NCBI GenBank assembly: GCA_900543055.1
Contig: UQQI01000021.1
Location: 1 to 25,643 of the forward strand
Reading direction: 5' to 3'
DNA length: 25,643 bases
Source of the DNA: an uncultured Mollicutes bacterium
Lineage (GTDB): Bacteria; Bacillota_I; Bacilli_A; RF39; UBA660
Under the pieces are notes generated by a model. The model saw nothing but the letters and a program-made list of their open reading frames with translations, did not search any database and was not told the origin of the DNA. The position numbers and the translations under genes are program-made. This document shows, piece after piece, positions 8,020-14,924 of this stretch. Within the stretch, counting starts at the first letter, position 1; each line of letters starts with the position of its first letter.

Positions 8020-8135
8020 TTAATTATAAATTTAACAGGTCATTAATTATACAAGTGTTGGTTATCATACATAAATATATAAAGTATTGGTAATTAATTA
8101 TTTGCTTTTTTCATATCTTTTTATGAGGTGGAGTT

Positions 8136-9017
8136 ATGTTTACAAAAAGTATTAATAAAAGGATTAAAATTACTTTTATACTTATGCTTATTGCACTTTT
8201 CTTAGTTATAGTTAAAGTCTTTTATATACAAGTGTTTGAGTATAAAAAACTTAACAAGTTAGCAAGTGACTTATGGAGTAGAAATTTGGAAATAGAGGCA
8301 GATAGGGGTAAGATTCTTGATAGAAATGGAGTTGTTCTTGCAGATAATTTAACTACATCTTCTTTAGTTCTTATTCCAAATCAAATAAAAGATAAGAAAA
8401 AGGCTACTAAAGAACTTTCAAGTATTCTTGGTATTAGTTATGATGCAATGAAAAAGCATGTCTATAAAAAGACTTCTATTGAAAGAGTACATCCTGAGGG
8501 AAGAAGACTTAGTTATGATGTTGCGAAGAAGATTAGTGATTTAAAGTTAGATGGAGTTTATTTGGTAAAAGAGGCTAAGAGAAATTATCCTTATAAAGAT
8601 TTTTTAGCACATGTTTTAGGATATGTTGGAATAGATAATCAGGGACTTTCTGGAATTGAGTTACAATATGATAAGTATTTAAAAGGAGAAAATGGTGTTA
8701 TTAAATATTTTTCTGATGCTCATGGAAATAAAATTAATTTAACAGATATTTATAGGTCACCGGAATCTGGAATGAATGTTAGTTTAACAATTGATATTAA
8801 TATACAAAAGTCAATTGAAAGAGAACTTAAAAATATTTCTGATATGTTTAATCCAGATATGGCTCTTGCGATTGTTGTTAATCCAAATACTGGGGAAATT
8901 CTTGGTATGGGTTCTCTTCCTGATTTTGATCCTAATAATTATAAAGAATATGGTACAAGTGTTTTAAATAGAAATTTACCTATTTGGTCTTCTTATGAGC
9001 CTGGTAGTACATTTAAG
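8136..9017 (+). pseudogene. N-terminal part of a penicillin-binding protein (SpoVD/FtsI type), split by insertion
   Basis: Starts with ATG at 8136 after GAGGTGGAG. It encodes a short cytoplasmic tail, one membrane helix (about 12-32), the class B PBP dimerisation domain with EADRGKILDRNG (53-64) and the start of the transpeptidase domain up to EPGSTFK, the SxxK motif holding the catalytic Ser. Native coding stops at the insertion. The frame then runs six codons into element DNA and ends at TAG 9033-9035. The SxN and KTG motifs are therefore missing, and the product cannot be an active transpeptidase. No division (dcw) genes flank it, so it is probably a second or sporulation-type PBP. The 180-bp continuation is at 13735-13914. 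Confidence 0.85.
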
Positions 9018-9023
9018 AACGTG
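9003..9023. other. attL of the serine-recombinase element
   Basis: The left junction reads GGTA-GTAC-ATTTAAGAACGTG. Sequence up to GTAC belongs to the PBP gene, and sequence after it belongs to the element. Codons AGT ACA TTT AAG still spell STFK because the element end happens to encode the same residues. Confidence 0.7.
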
Positions 9024-9026
9024 AAT

Positions 9027-9067
9027 ACCATATAGTGACTTTATGTTATAAGGATTTAATATATGGT
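9027..9067. repeat. Inverted repeat ACCATATA/TATATGGT near the left end
   Basis: 8-bp arms at 9027-9034 and 9060-9067 separated by 25 bases, just inside attL. It could be an accessory recombinase or excisionase site, or a weak hairpin. AT-rich composition makes chance possible. Confidence 0.3.
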
Positions 9068-9114
9068 TTGTATTGAAATAAATTGAAAAATAATTTTGAT
9101 AGAATGTTAAGTGA

Positions 9115-9243
9115 TTTGCTATTGATATAAAAAATGTGATACCTATTGATTTTGATAATACATCTACTGAAATATATATTTATTAAAAAACGGATGAAAA
9201 TAAATTGAGATATAAAGATATTATATTTAATGTCATTAATTAG
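9115..9243 (+). pseudogene. Remnant of an element gene
   Basis: One frame gives protein-like sequence (FAIDIKNVIPIDFDNTSTEIYIY, stop at 9184-9186, then KTDENKLRYKDIIFNVIN, stop at 9241-9243) without a start codon. It looks like the decayed end of a gene of unknown function at the left of the element. Confidence 0.3.
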
Positions 9244-9259
9244 TGAGGAAAAGATTAGT

Positions 9260-9411
9260 ATGAATGATAATAATAGTTACAATAAGAAAGATATTCAAGC
9301 ATTGATTACAAAAGTAAAAAGTGATTTTAATATCATAGTGATGAGAGATTAGAGTATTATACTGATTATTTAAAAGAGTTAGATAAATTTAAATCAGCAA
9401 ATGCTGAATAA
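9260..9411 (+). pseudogene. Small frameshifted element gene
   Basis: ATG at 9260 with AGTGAGGAAAAG upstream opens a frame (MNDNNSYNKKDIQALITKVK...). It is cut at TAG near 9353, while another frame over the second half reads on as YHSDERLEYYTDYLKELDKF to TAA at 9409-9411. A single indel between about 9325 and 9345 would give one charged helical protein of about 50 residues. Function unknown. Confidence 0.4.
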
Positions 9412-9528
9412 GGTTATTGCACATAAATACTATTATAAAATAGTATATGGATTTATGGTTGTCATAATACCAATTATCTCTTCATAAGATTAAGTGACGT
9501 ATATCAATAATAAGGAAAGGATGATTAT

Positions 9529-9672
9529 ATGAAATTGAATGCAATTACGGAGTTGCAATTACAACTTATCATCAATAACAACCTTTACAAAAAGAACATT
9601 ATTGATGAAAATACATTTTCAAAAGCAAATGAAAGATTGTTGAAAATGATTAAAACATTACAAGTAGTATAA
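9529..9672 (+). CDS. SHOCT-like small protein preceding the recombinase
   Basis: A 47-residue protein with SD AAGGAAAGG at 9512-9520. The second half (LYKKNIIDENTFSKANERLL) has the SHOCT pattern, a short helical oligomerisation motif often at protein C-termini. Similar small genes commonly precede large serine recombinases in Bacillota mobile elements. It ends 37 bases before the recombinase and is likely co-transcribed; a role in recombinase control is inference. Confidence 0.7.
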   Translation: MKLNAITELQLQLIINNNLYKKNIIDENTFSKANERLLKMIKTLQVV

Positions 9673-9709
9673 AAGTTATAACAATATATGGCAAAGGTGG
9701 TGGTGGATT

Positions 9710-11440
9710 ATGAACTATTATGACATAGTTAGTGCAATAGCACATGGTGAGAAGATTTATAATCTTCCACTACGGGTTACTTATTATTGCCGAGTTTCTA
9801 CTGATAGTGATGTTCAACTAAATTCATTAGATAATCAATTAGATTACTATGAAACATATATTAAGAAAAATAAAACATGGTCTTTCGTAGATGGATATAT
9901 TGAAGAAGGTGTTACGGGAACACGCGCTGATAAAAGACAATCATTTATGCGAATGATAAGAGATGCTAAACTTAACAAATTTGATTTAATTATTACAAAG
10001 GATGTTTCAAGGTTTGCTCGTGACTTAGAGGACAGTATTCACTATATTAGAGAGTTAAAATCATCGGGAGTTGGGGTGTTCTTTGAAAATCAGTCGCTTA
10101 ATACATTTGATTTAAACTCAGAACTCACTATTAACATATTATTTAATATTGCACAAGAAGAATCTAAGAAAATTTCTGCAAGTGTTAAGTTTGGATATCG
10201 TAAGGCGATTAGTCAAGGACATGTACTTGGTTCATCTAATATAACTGGTTATAGAAAAGATAATTGCAAATTAGTTATTATCGAAGAAGAAGCTAAAATG
10301 GTGAGAAGAATATTTGAATTATATGCTACTGGTGAATATGGTTTTCATAAACTAGCAGTGAAACTTTCACAAGAGGGGTATCTAAACAAAAAAGGAAGAA
10401 TATATGATAAAGACTCTCTTAAAAGGATGATACAAAATCCAAAGTACAAAGGATTTTATAGGGCTAGAACATACGAAATTTTAGATTACAGAACAAAGAA
10501 AAGAAAGAAAAATACTGAGGAAGACCAAGTTATATACAAGTGTACTGATGGAAGTGTTCCGGCAATTGTTTCTGAAGAATTATGGGACAAAGCAAATGAA
10601 GTATTAAATGCTAGAGTCAAAGGCTATGCAGACAATAACTATTGGTCCGGTGGCGTTAAGTATCCTTTTAGTTCTAAAATCTATTGTAAGGAACATAATA
10701 CTAACTTTCAAAGGTCACATGGTAGCAGAAGAAAAAACAGACCTACTTGGAGTTGTGGATTATACTTACAATATAGGCTTAGTTCGTGCAGTTCTCCTAT
10801 TATTGCTGAAAAGGATTTATACAATATATTCATGAAAATAATGGATACTATTATTCCAGAAAAGAATCATATTATAGATAATATGTTAAGAATTTATGAG
10901 AGCATAGATAAATCTAATAAGTATGATGATGAATTAAATGAAATAGATAAACAACTGAAAATTGTAGAAGACAAGAAGTCATTAGCACTTGATTTGGTTC
11001 TTTCTGGTGAACTTAGAAAAGATGAACTCAAAGTGCAATTTGCTAACTTTGAGAGTACAATTAAAGAACTATGTAAGAAGAAATCAAAGATTTTAGAACA
11101 AATAAGTATATTAAATGAAAGAGACAGTAATATTGAAAAGATTACGAAATCTATTCAAGAAGAAATCAGTGGTGGTTCTTTGGAAGATTTTATTAGAAAG
11201 TTTGTTGATGAAATCATTGTATCAAAAATAGATGATGATAGATACAATATAAAACTAGATATATATTTGAATCTATTAGGTAATGAATTACCAAAAATTA
11301 AAGGGGCAAGACATATAGATGGGGCTACTTCTGATGATATCTTATATTTAGAAAATCAAATTTGCGATACTATCGAGATTAAGAGAGCGATAGATAATCC
11401 AAATAGATTTACATACAATGTTTATTTAAAAAATATCTAA
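9710..11440 (+). CDS. Large serine recombinase (integrase/excisionase of the element)
   Basis: A 576-residue protein. Residues 22-165 form the resolvase catalytic domain: YYCRVST with nucleophile Ser30, followed by the conserved LDNQ and, later, KDVSRFARD. A recombinase DNA-binding domain follows (about 175-290, FELYATGEYGFHKLAVKL, then NPKYKGFYRA). Next comes a zinc ribbon with Cys/His at roughly 325-365 and a coiled coil (about 390-465). The layout matches Tn4451 TnpX/phiC31-type enzymes, which join attP and attB without homology or host factors. SD AAAGGTGG lies 9 bases before the ATG. Its position 700 bp inside attL and the exact PBP reconstitution make it the enzyme that inserted this element. 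Confidence 0.93.
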   Translation: MNYYDIVSAIAHGEKIYNLPLRVTYYCRVSTDSDVQLNSLDNQLDYYETYIKKNKTWSFVDGYIEEGVTGTRADKRQSFMRMIRDAKLNKFDLIITKDVSRFARDLEDSIHYIRELKSSGVGVFFENQSLNTFDLNSELTINILFNIAQEESKKISASVKFGYRKAISQGHVLGSSNITGYRKDNCKLVIIEEEAKMVRRIFELYATGEYGFHKLAVKLSQEGYLNKKGRIYDKDSLKRMIQNPKYKGFYRARTYEILDYRTKKRKKNTEEDQVIYKCTDGSVPAIVSEELWDKANEVLNARVKGYADNNYWSGGVKYPFSSKIYCKEHNTNFQRSHGSRRKNRPTWSCGLYLQYRLSSCSSPIIAEKDLYNIFMKIMDTIIPEKNHIIDNMLRIYESIDKSNKYDDELNEIDKQLKIVEDKKSLALDLVLSGELRKDELKVQFANFESTIKELCKKKSKILEQISILNERDSNIEKITKSIQEEISGGSLEDFIRKFVDEIIVSKIDDDRYNIKLDIYLNLLGNELPKIKGARHIDGATSDDILYLENQICDTIEIKRAIDNPNRFTYNVYLKNI

Positions 11441-11476
11441 TTATATTTTTTTTCTTTTTTTTTTATTTAAATTATG

Positions 11477-11497
11477 TATAATATATTTATAAGGAGG
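11477..11497 (+). promoter_or_regulatory. Possible promoter -10 and strong SD for the cargo operon
   Basis: TATAAT (11477-11482) after a long T-rich stretch (11446-11466), then AAGGAGG (11491-11497) and the superoxide reductase ATG at 11504. No good -35 box is seen, so the cargo may instead be read through from the recombinase. The T-rich stretch could weaken read-through. Confidence 0.35.
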
Positions 11498-11503
11498 AAA
11501 TAT

Positions 11504-11869
11504 ATGTTAAAAAGATGTAATAAGTGTGGAGCACTTTTAAAAGTATTGAAAGATTGTAATTGTGATAATTGTGGAATTACATGTTGTGGTGAGACACTTG
11601 AAAATATAAAACCTAATAGTGTAGATGCTTCATTTGAGAAGCATGTACCAGAATATCAAATTGAGGGTGAAAATATTAATGTAAGAGTTAATCATGTTAT
11701 GGATGAAGACCACTATATAGAATGGATTAGTTATGTTTATGATAAGAATGAGCAAATAGTTTATTTTGAACCAGGTGATGAGCCAATTGCTACATTTAAA
11801 TATGTAAAAGGAGCAACAATATATTCATATTGTAATAAACATTCTTTATGGTCAAAAGAAGTTGAATAG
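11504..11869 (+). CDS. Desulfoferrodoxin / superoxide reductase
   Basis: A 121-residue cytoplasmic two-iron protein. The N-terminal rubredoxin-like centre I has C5, C8, C27 and C28; extra Cys at 18, 20 and 23 are unusual. The C-terminal centre II has the catalytic EKHVP motif (45-49) and the full Fe ligand set H47, H64, H70, C110 and H113, with family spacing. The enzyme reduces superoxide to peroxide without releasing oxygen, usually with electrons from rubredoxin. The ATG at 11504 is chosen for its AAGGAGG SD; an upstream frame start at 11474 lies before that SD. First cargo gene; a rubredoxin-type partner is encoded two genes on. Confidence 0.93.
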   Translation: MLKRCNKCGALLKVLKDCNCDNCGITCCGETLENIKPNSVDASFEKHVPEYQIEGENINVRVNHVMDEDHYIEWISYVYDKNEQIVYFEPGDEPIATFKYVKGATIYSYCNKHSLWSKEVE

Positions 11870-11919
11870 ATTAAAAAATATAGAACAGTATAATTGATAT
11901 TTATTATAGGAGGAATAAT

Positions 11920-12663
11920 ATGTTAGAAGGAAAAGTTGCTGTAGTAACAGGGGGTACTCGTGGTATTGGTTTTGCTACAGTTGAAAAATTTTTAGAAAAT
12001 GGAGCAAAAGTATTTCTTTTAGGATCTAAAAAAGAAAGTGTTGATAATGCAATTGATAAGCTTAAGAGTATAAATGATGATTACGAAGTAGATGGAGATT
12101 ATCCAAATTTATGTGATTTAGCTTCAGTTGAAAAAACATTTAATCACATTGTAGAAAAGTATGGAAAAATTGATATCCTAGTTAATAATGCAGGAATGAG
12201 TGCAATGGATAAAATCTATGATTACAAAGAAGAAAACTTTAAAAAAATAATTGATTTAAATGTAAATGCTGTATTTAATTGCTCACGTGCTGTTGTAGAT
12301 TATATGAAGAAAAATGGTGGAGGAGTAATATTGAATACTTCTTCAATGGTTAGTATTTATGGACAACCATCTGGCTGTGGATATCCAGCAAGTAAATTTG
12401 CAGTCAATGGTCTTACAAAATCATTAGCTAGAGAATTGGGTAAAGATAATATAAGAGTCAATGCTGTAGCACCTGGAGTAACATTAACTGATATGATGAA
12501 AGATGTTCCTGATAGTGTTATAGAACCTATTATTAAAGGAATCCCTTTAGGTAGAATTGGTACTCCAGAAGATATAGCAAATGCATTTTTATTTTTAGCA
12601 AGTGATATGGCAAGTTATATAACAGGAGTTATTTTATCTGTTGACGGGGCAGCAAGGAGTTAA
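11920..12663 (+). CDS. Short-chain dehydrogenase/reductase (FabG-like)
   Basis: A 247-residue classical SDR: TGGTRGIG nucleotide-binding motif (10-17), NNAG (89-92), N114, and catalytic S142, Y155 and K159 (YPASK). It most resembles 3-oxoacyl-ACP reductase/glucose dehydrogenase-type enzymes, and the substrate cannot be read from sequence. SD AGGAGG precedes the ATG. It ends 2 bases before the flavin reductase-rubredoxin gene, so the two are translated together. Within an oxygen-defence cluster it could supply or balance NAD(P)H or reduce a reactive carbonyl, which is inference. Confidence 0.85.
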   Translation: MLEGKVAVVTGGTRGIGFATVEKFLENGAKVFLLGSKKESVDNAIDKLKSINDDYEVDGDYPNLCDLASVEKTFNHIVEKYGKIDILVNNAGMSAMDKIYDYKEENFKKIIDLNVNAVFNCSRAVVDYMKKNGGGVILNTSSMVSIYGQPSGCGYPASKFAVNGLTKSLARELGKDNIRVNAVAPGVTLTDMMKDVPDSVIEPIIKGIPLGRIGTPEDIANAFLFLASDMASYITGVILSVDGAARS

Positions 12664-12665
12664 TT

Positions 12666-13313
12666 ATGGATAAGAAAGTCTTAAGAAATCTATCTTATGG
12701 TGTTTATGTTGTAACAAGTAAAGATAAAGACAGAAATATTGGTTGTATTGCAAATAGTATTATGCAAGTTACATCAAATCCTTCTGTAATAGCAGTTAGT
12801 ATTAATCATGATAATTATACTAATAAAGTAATTAAAGAAAATAATAAGTTTGGAGTTTCAATATTAAAAGAAACAACTGATGCAAAGATTATAGGAACAT
12901 TTGGTTTTAAATCGAGTAAGGATACTGATAAGTTTGATGAAATCAATTTTAAAGAAATTTTAGAAATACCGGTATTAGAAGATACCTGTGGTTATATGGT
13001 TTGCAAAGTAATTGATACTATGGAAACTTCAACTCATACAATTTTTTTAGGTGAAGTTATAGAAGCTGATGATTATAGTACTGAAAATGCTATGACATAT
13101 AAGTATTATCATGAAAATTTAAAAGGAAGTTCACCTAAAAACGCACCTACATATGAAGAAACAAGTATAAGTCAGGTTGATAAAGATAGTAAAAAAAGAA
13201 GATGGAAATGCTCTATTTGTGGATATATCCACGAAGCTGATGAATTACCTGATGATTTTAAGTGTCCTATATGTGGTGTTGGTAAAGAATATTTTGAATT
13301 AGTTGAAGATTAA
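12666..13313 (+). CDS. Flavin reductase-rubredoxin fusion (high-molecular-weight rubredoxin type)
   Basis: A 215-residue protein. Residues 1-165 match the FMN-binding flavin reductase-like/flavoredoxin fold (LSYGVYVVTSKD, IGCIANSIMQVTS, VSINHDNYT). Residues 178-215 are a complete rubredoxin with the FeS4 ligands C182, C185, C200 and C203. Such fusions (Hrb) pass electrons from NAD(P)H via FMN to rubredoxin and on to oxygen-, NO- or superoxide-reducing enzymes. The superoxide reductase two genes upstream is the natural acceptor here. SD AAGGAG lies 6 bases before the ATG, at the end of the SDR gene. Confidence 0.9.
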   Translation: MDKKVLRNLSYGVYVVTSKDKDRNIGCIANSIMQVTSNPSVIAVSINHDNYTNKVIKENNKFGVSILKETTDAKIIGTFGFKSSKDTDKFDEINFKEILEIPVLEDTCGYMVCKVIDTMETSTHTIFLGEVIEADDYSTENAMTYKYYHENLKGSSPKNAPTYEETSISQVDKDSKKRRWKCSICGYIHEADELPDDFKCPICGVGKEYFELVED

Positions 13314-13336
13314 TTTTATTTGAAAGGATTAAAAAT

Positions 13337-13681
13337 ATGTTGTTAATTGAATATCCTAAGTGTAGTACATGTCAGAAAGCAAAAAAATATTTAGTTTCAA
13401 AAAAAATTGCTTTTGAAACTAGAAATATTGTTGAAGAAAAATTAAATCAAAAAGAATTACATAGATTAATTCAAAAATCAGGAAAAGACATTAATAGATT
13501 TTTCAATACCAGTGGATTAAAATATAGAGAATTAAAACTCAAAGATAAGATTAAAACAATGTCCTATGAGGAAAAATTACAAATTCTAAGCAGTGATGGT
13601 ATGCTTGTAAAAAGACCTTTATTAGAATTAGATGATGTAGTTTTAATAGGATTCAAAGAAAATGAATGGCAAAATATTTAA
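13337..13681 (+). CDS. Spx/ArsC-family thiol protein
   Basis: A 114-residue thioredoxin-fold protein with CSTC (C9, C12), TSGLKYRELKL and MLVKRPLL, the marks of the ArsC/Spx/MgsR family. The CxxC fits Spx-like redox sensing as well as YusI-like proteins; the RNA polymerase contact of true Spx cannot be judged from sequence alone. Last cargo gene, SD AAAGGA, with its stop overlapping a terminator. It may be a thiol-stress regulator or reductase for the operon. Arsenate reduction is a weaker alternative because no other ars gene is present. Confidence 0.8.
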   Translation: MLLIEYPKCSTCQKAKKYLVSKKIAFETRNIVEEKLNQKELHRLIQKSGKDINRFFNTSGLKYRELKLKDKIKTMSYEEKLQILSSDGMLVKRPLLELDDVVLIGFKENEWQNI

Positions 13682-13712
13682 GGAATATAATATATATATT
13701 CCTTTTTTTTTT
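13680..13712 (+). terminator. Terminator of the cargo operon
   Basis: AAGGAATATA (13680-13689) pairs with TATATTCCTT (13695-13704), followed by about ten T. It lies just inside attR and ends element transcription before the PBP fragment. Confidence 0.85.
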
Positions 13713-13721
13713 ATCTTGTCA

Positions 13722-13745
13722 CTAAATGGTAGGTACGTTCAAAGT
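13722..13745. other. attR of the serine-recombinase element
   Basis: The right junction reads AATGGTAG-GTAC-GTTCAAAGT. Bases after GTAC continue the PBP frame (TFKVVT). The reconstructed empty site is CCTGGTA-GTAC-GTTCAAAG, and the circular form would be AATGGTAG-GTAC-ATTTAAG. The exact two-base crossover inside GTAC cannot be fixed from one sequence. Confidence 0.7.
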
Positions 13746-13914
13746 AGTTACTATGTCTAGTGCTGTTGAAGAAGGTGTTATTGATATTTTTAATGATCAT
13801 TTCTATGATGCTGGTAAAGTAAATGTAGATGGTAGTGTTTTAAAGTGTTGGAAAAGTGGTGGACATGGAGATCAAACTTTTTTACAAGTGTTACAGAATT
13901 CTTGTAATCTTGGA
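13735..13914 (+). pseudogene. Continuation of the split penicillin-binding protein gene
   Basis: Resumes the PBP transpeptidase domain in frame: TFKVVTMSSAVEEG through LQVLQNSCNLG, the last containing the SxN-type motif (SCN). After about 13914 the homology to PBPs stops. The frame ends at TAA 13963-13965 with unrelated residues, and no KTG motif follows anywhere in the window. The only in-frame start (ATG 13726, in the element end) has no SD. The fragment is thus cut on both sides: by the recombinase element on the left and by an unrelated junction on the right. Confidence 0.8.
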
Positions 13915-14828
13915 GTAAATACAGGAACACTTTTGAATTTGCAGAAACCCTTGCAAATAGTATAAAATATAGCACCAAGATTGATGTTTGTTCTACATAT
14001 AGTTTGATTTATGATGGTGTTGAATACTCTAGCAATGAAAGGATTGAATTTGATAATAATATGAAACAATCATTCAATGAAATTAAAATACAAGAAGATT
14101 CTAAAAATAATATTGATACTAATACTTATGAAAATCTTATATTTAATAAGAAGAAAATTGCTATATCATTATTTGATAAATTAGATGAGGAAATATTGAG
14201 TATTAATAATTCAATAAAAAGAAATTACTTAATAAAAAATGTAGCATATAAATTTATAAATAAAATTTTAGAAATTCAGATAAACCAAAATAATTTATTA
14301 GTTACATTTCATAGAGATTCAAAACAATTTGATAATTACAATAAATTAGGATTTAAAAAAGGATATGAAAATACTAGCCTTTGTTATTGTATGATAGTTG
14401 AAAGTAATGAAGATATATTATATGTAAAAAAACTAGTACAAAATTTATATGACTATATAAACTCTCCTAAAGAAGATATTGGAGCAAAATTGTTAGATAT
14501 ATTAAGTTTTAAAATTAAAACATTGTCAGAAGATATAACTACCCATAAAACTAATAAAGGTCTTGTTTTTAGAAATAAGAGAAATTTTGCTATTCTTTGT
14601 AAGACTAATTATGGAATCTATATAAGAATTTTAAATGTTAATAATAAAGATAATACATTAAATGTTGTTACCAGAAAATCGTATGAACCGTTATGCTTAT
14701 CTTATAAAATATTAAATACAGAAGATATTGATAAAGTTTTACCCTATATTATAGAAAGTTATAACATAAGTAAAATAAATCCAGTGGATTTAAAACATAA
14801 ATTTTATGAATTATATTATTCAGAGTAA
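13915..14828 (+). pseudogene. 5'-truncated gene with DUF5655-like domain(s)
   Basis: From the junction a frame runs to TAA 14826-14828 without a credible start or SD (NTFEFAETLANS..., then YSLIYDGVEYSSNERIEF). It is probably the C-terminal 300 residues of a larger protein. The middle (LFDKLDEEILSINNSIKRNYLIKNVAYK... to VKKLVQNLYDYI) resembles DUF5655/COG3586, the 'predicted transport protein' family often found beside restriction systems. A second, weaker copy may follow (about 14500-14800). It precedes the type III restriction-modification genes with a terminator between. Truncation by the PBP junction is clear; the original function is not known. Confidence 0.55.
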
Positions 14829-14831
14829 TTT

Positions 14832-14857
14832 GATAAGAGTAACATCTTATCTTTTTT
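14832..14857 (+). terminator. Intrinsic terminator before the mod gene
   Basis: GATAAGA (14832-14838) and TCTTATC (14845-14851) with a 6-base loop, followed by six T. Confidence 0.75.
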
Positions 14858-14892
14858 ATATACTCATTTAAGAAAAATAGCAATTTATATGG

Positions 14893-14898
14893 TATAAT
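14893..14898 (+). promoter_or_regulatory. -10 box of the restriction-modification operon
   Basis: TATAAT 27 bases before the mod ATG, with SD AGGTG at 14914-14918. The -35 region is poor (TAAGAA about 18 bp upstream). Confidence 0.45.
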
Positions 14899-14924
14899 TA
14901 TCTTATATGAGGCAGGTGTATATA

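Larger units (their letters stand above)
9009..13734 (+). mobile_element. 4.7-kb serine-recombinase element with oxidative-stress cargo
   Basis: The PBP frame breaks inside the SxxK codons at 9007-9010 and resumes at 13733-13736; both ends share GTAC. Joining the flanks there gives ...PGSTFKVVT... with no frame change, the hallmark of conservative site-specific insertion. Inside are gene remnants, a SHOCT-like small gene, a large serine recombinase, then superoxide reductase, SDR, flavin reductase-rubredoxin and Spx/ArsC-like genes ending in a terminator 20 bases before the right end. All genes face the same way. No replication or conjugation gene is present, so it would move with only its recombinase or by help from other elements. 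Confidence 0.85.

Noticed and set aside
13726..13965. Short frame starting at ATG 13726 read as a new small gene.
   Set aside because: It is the PBP fragment read from an ATG in the element end; there is no SD and the last 17 codons are out-of-context sequence.
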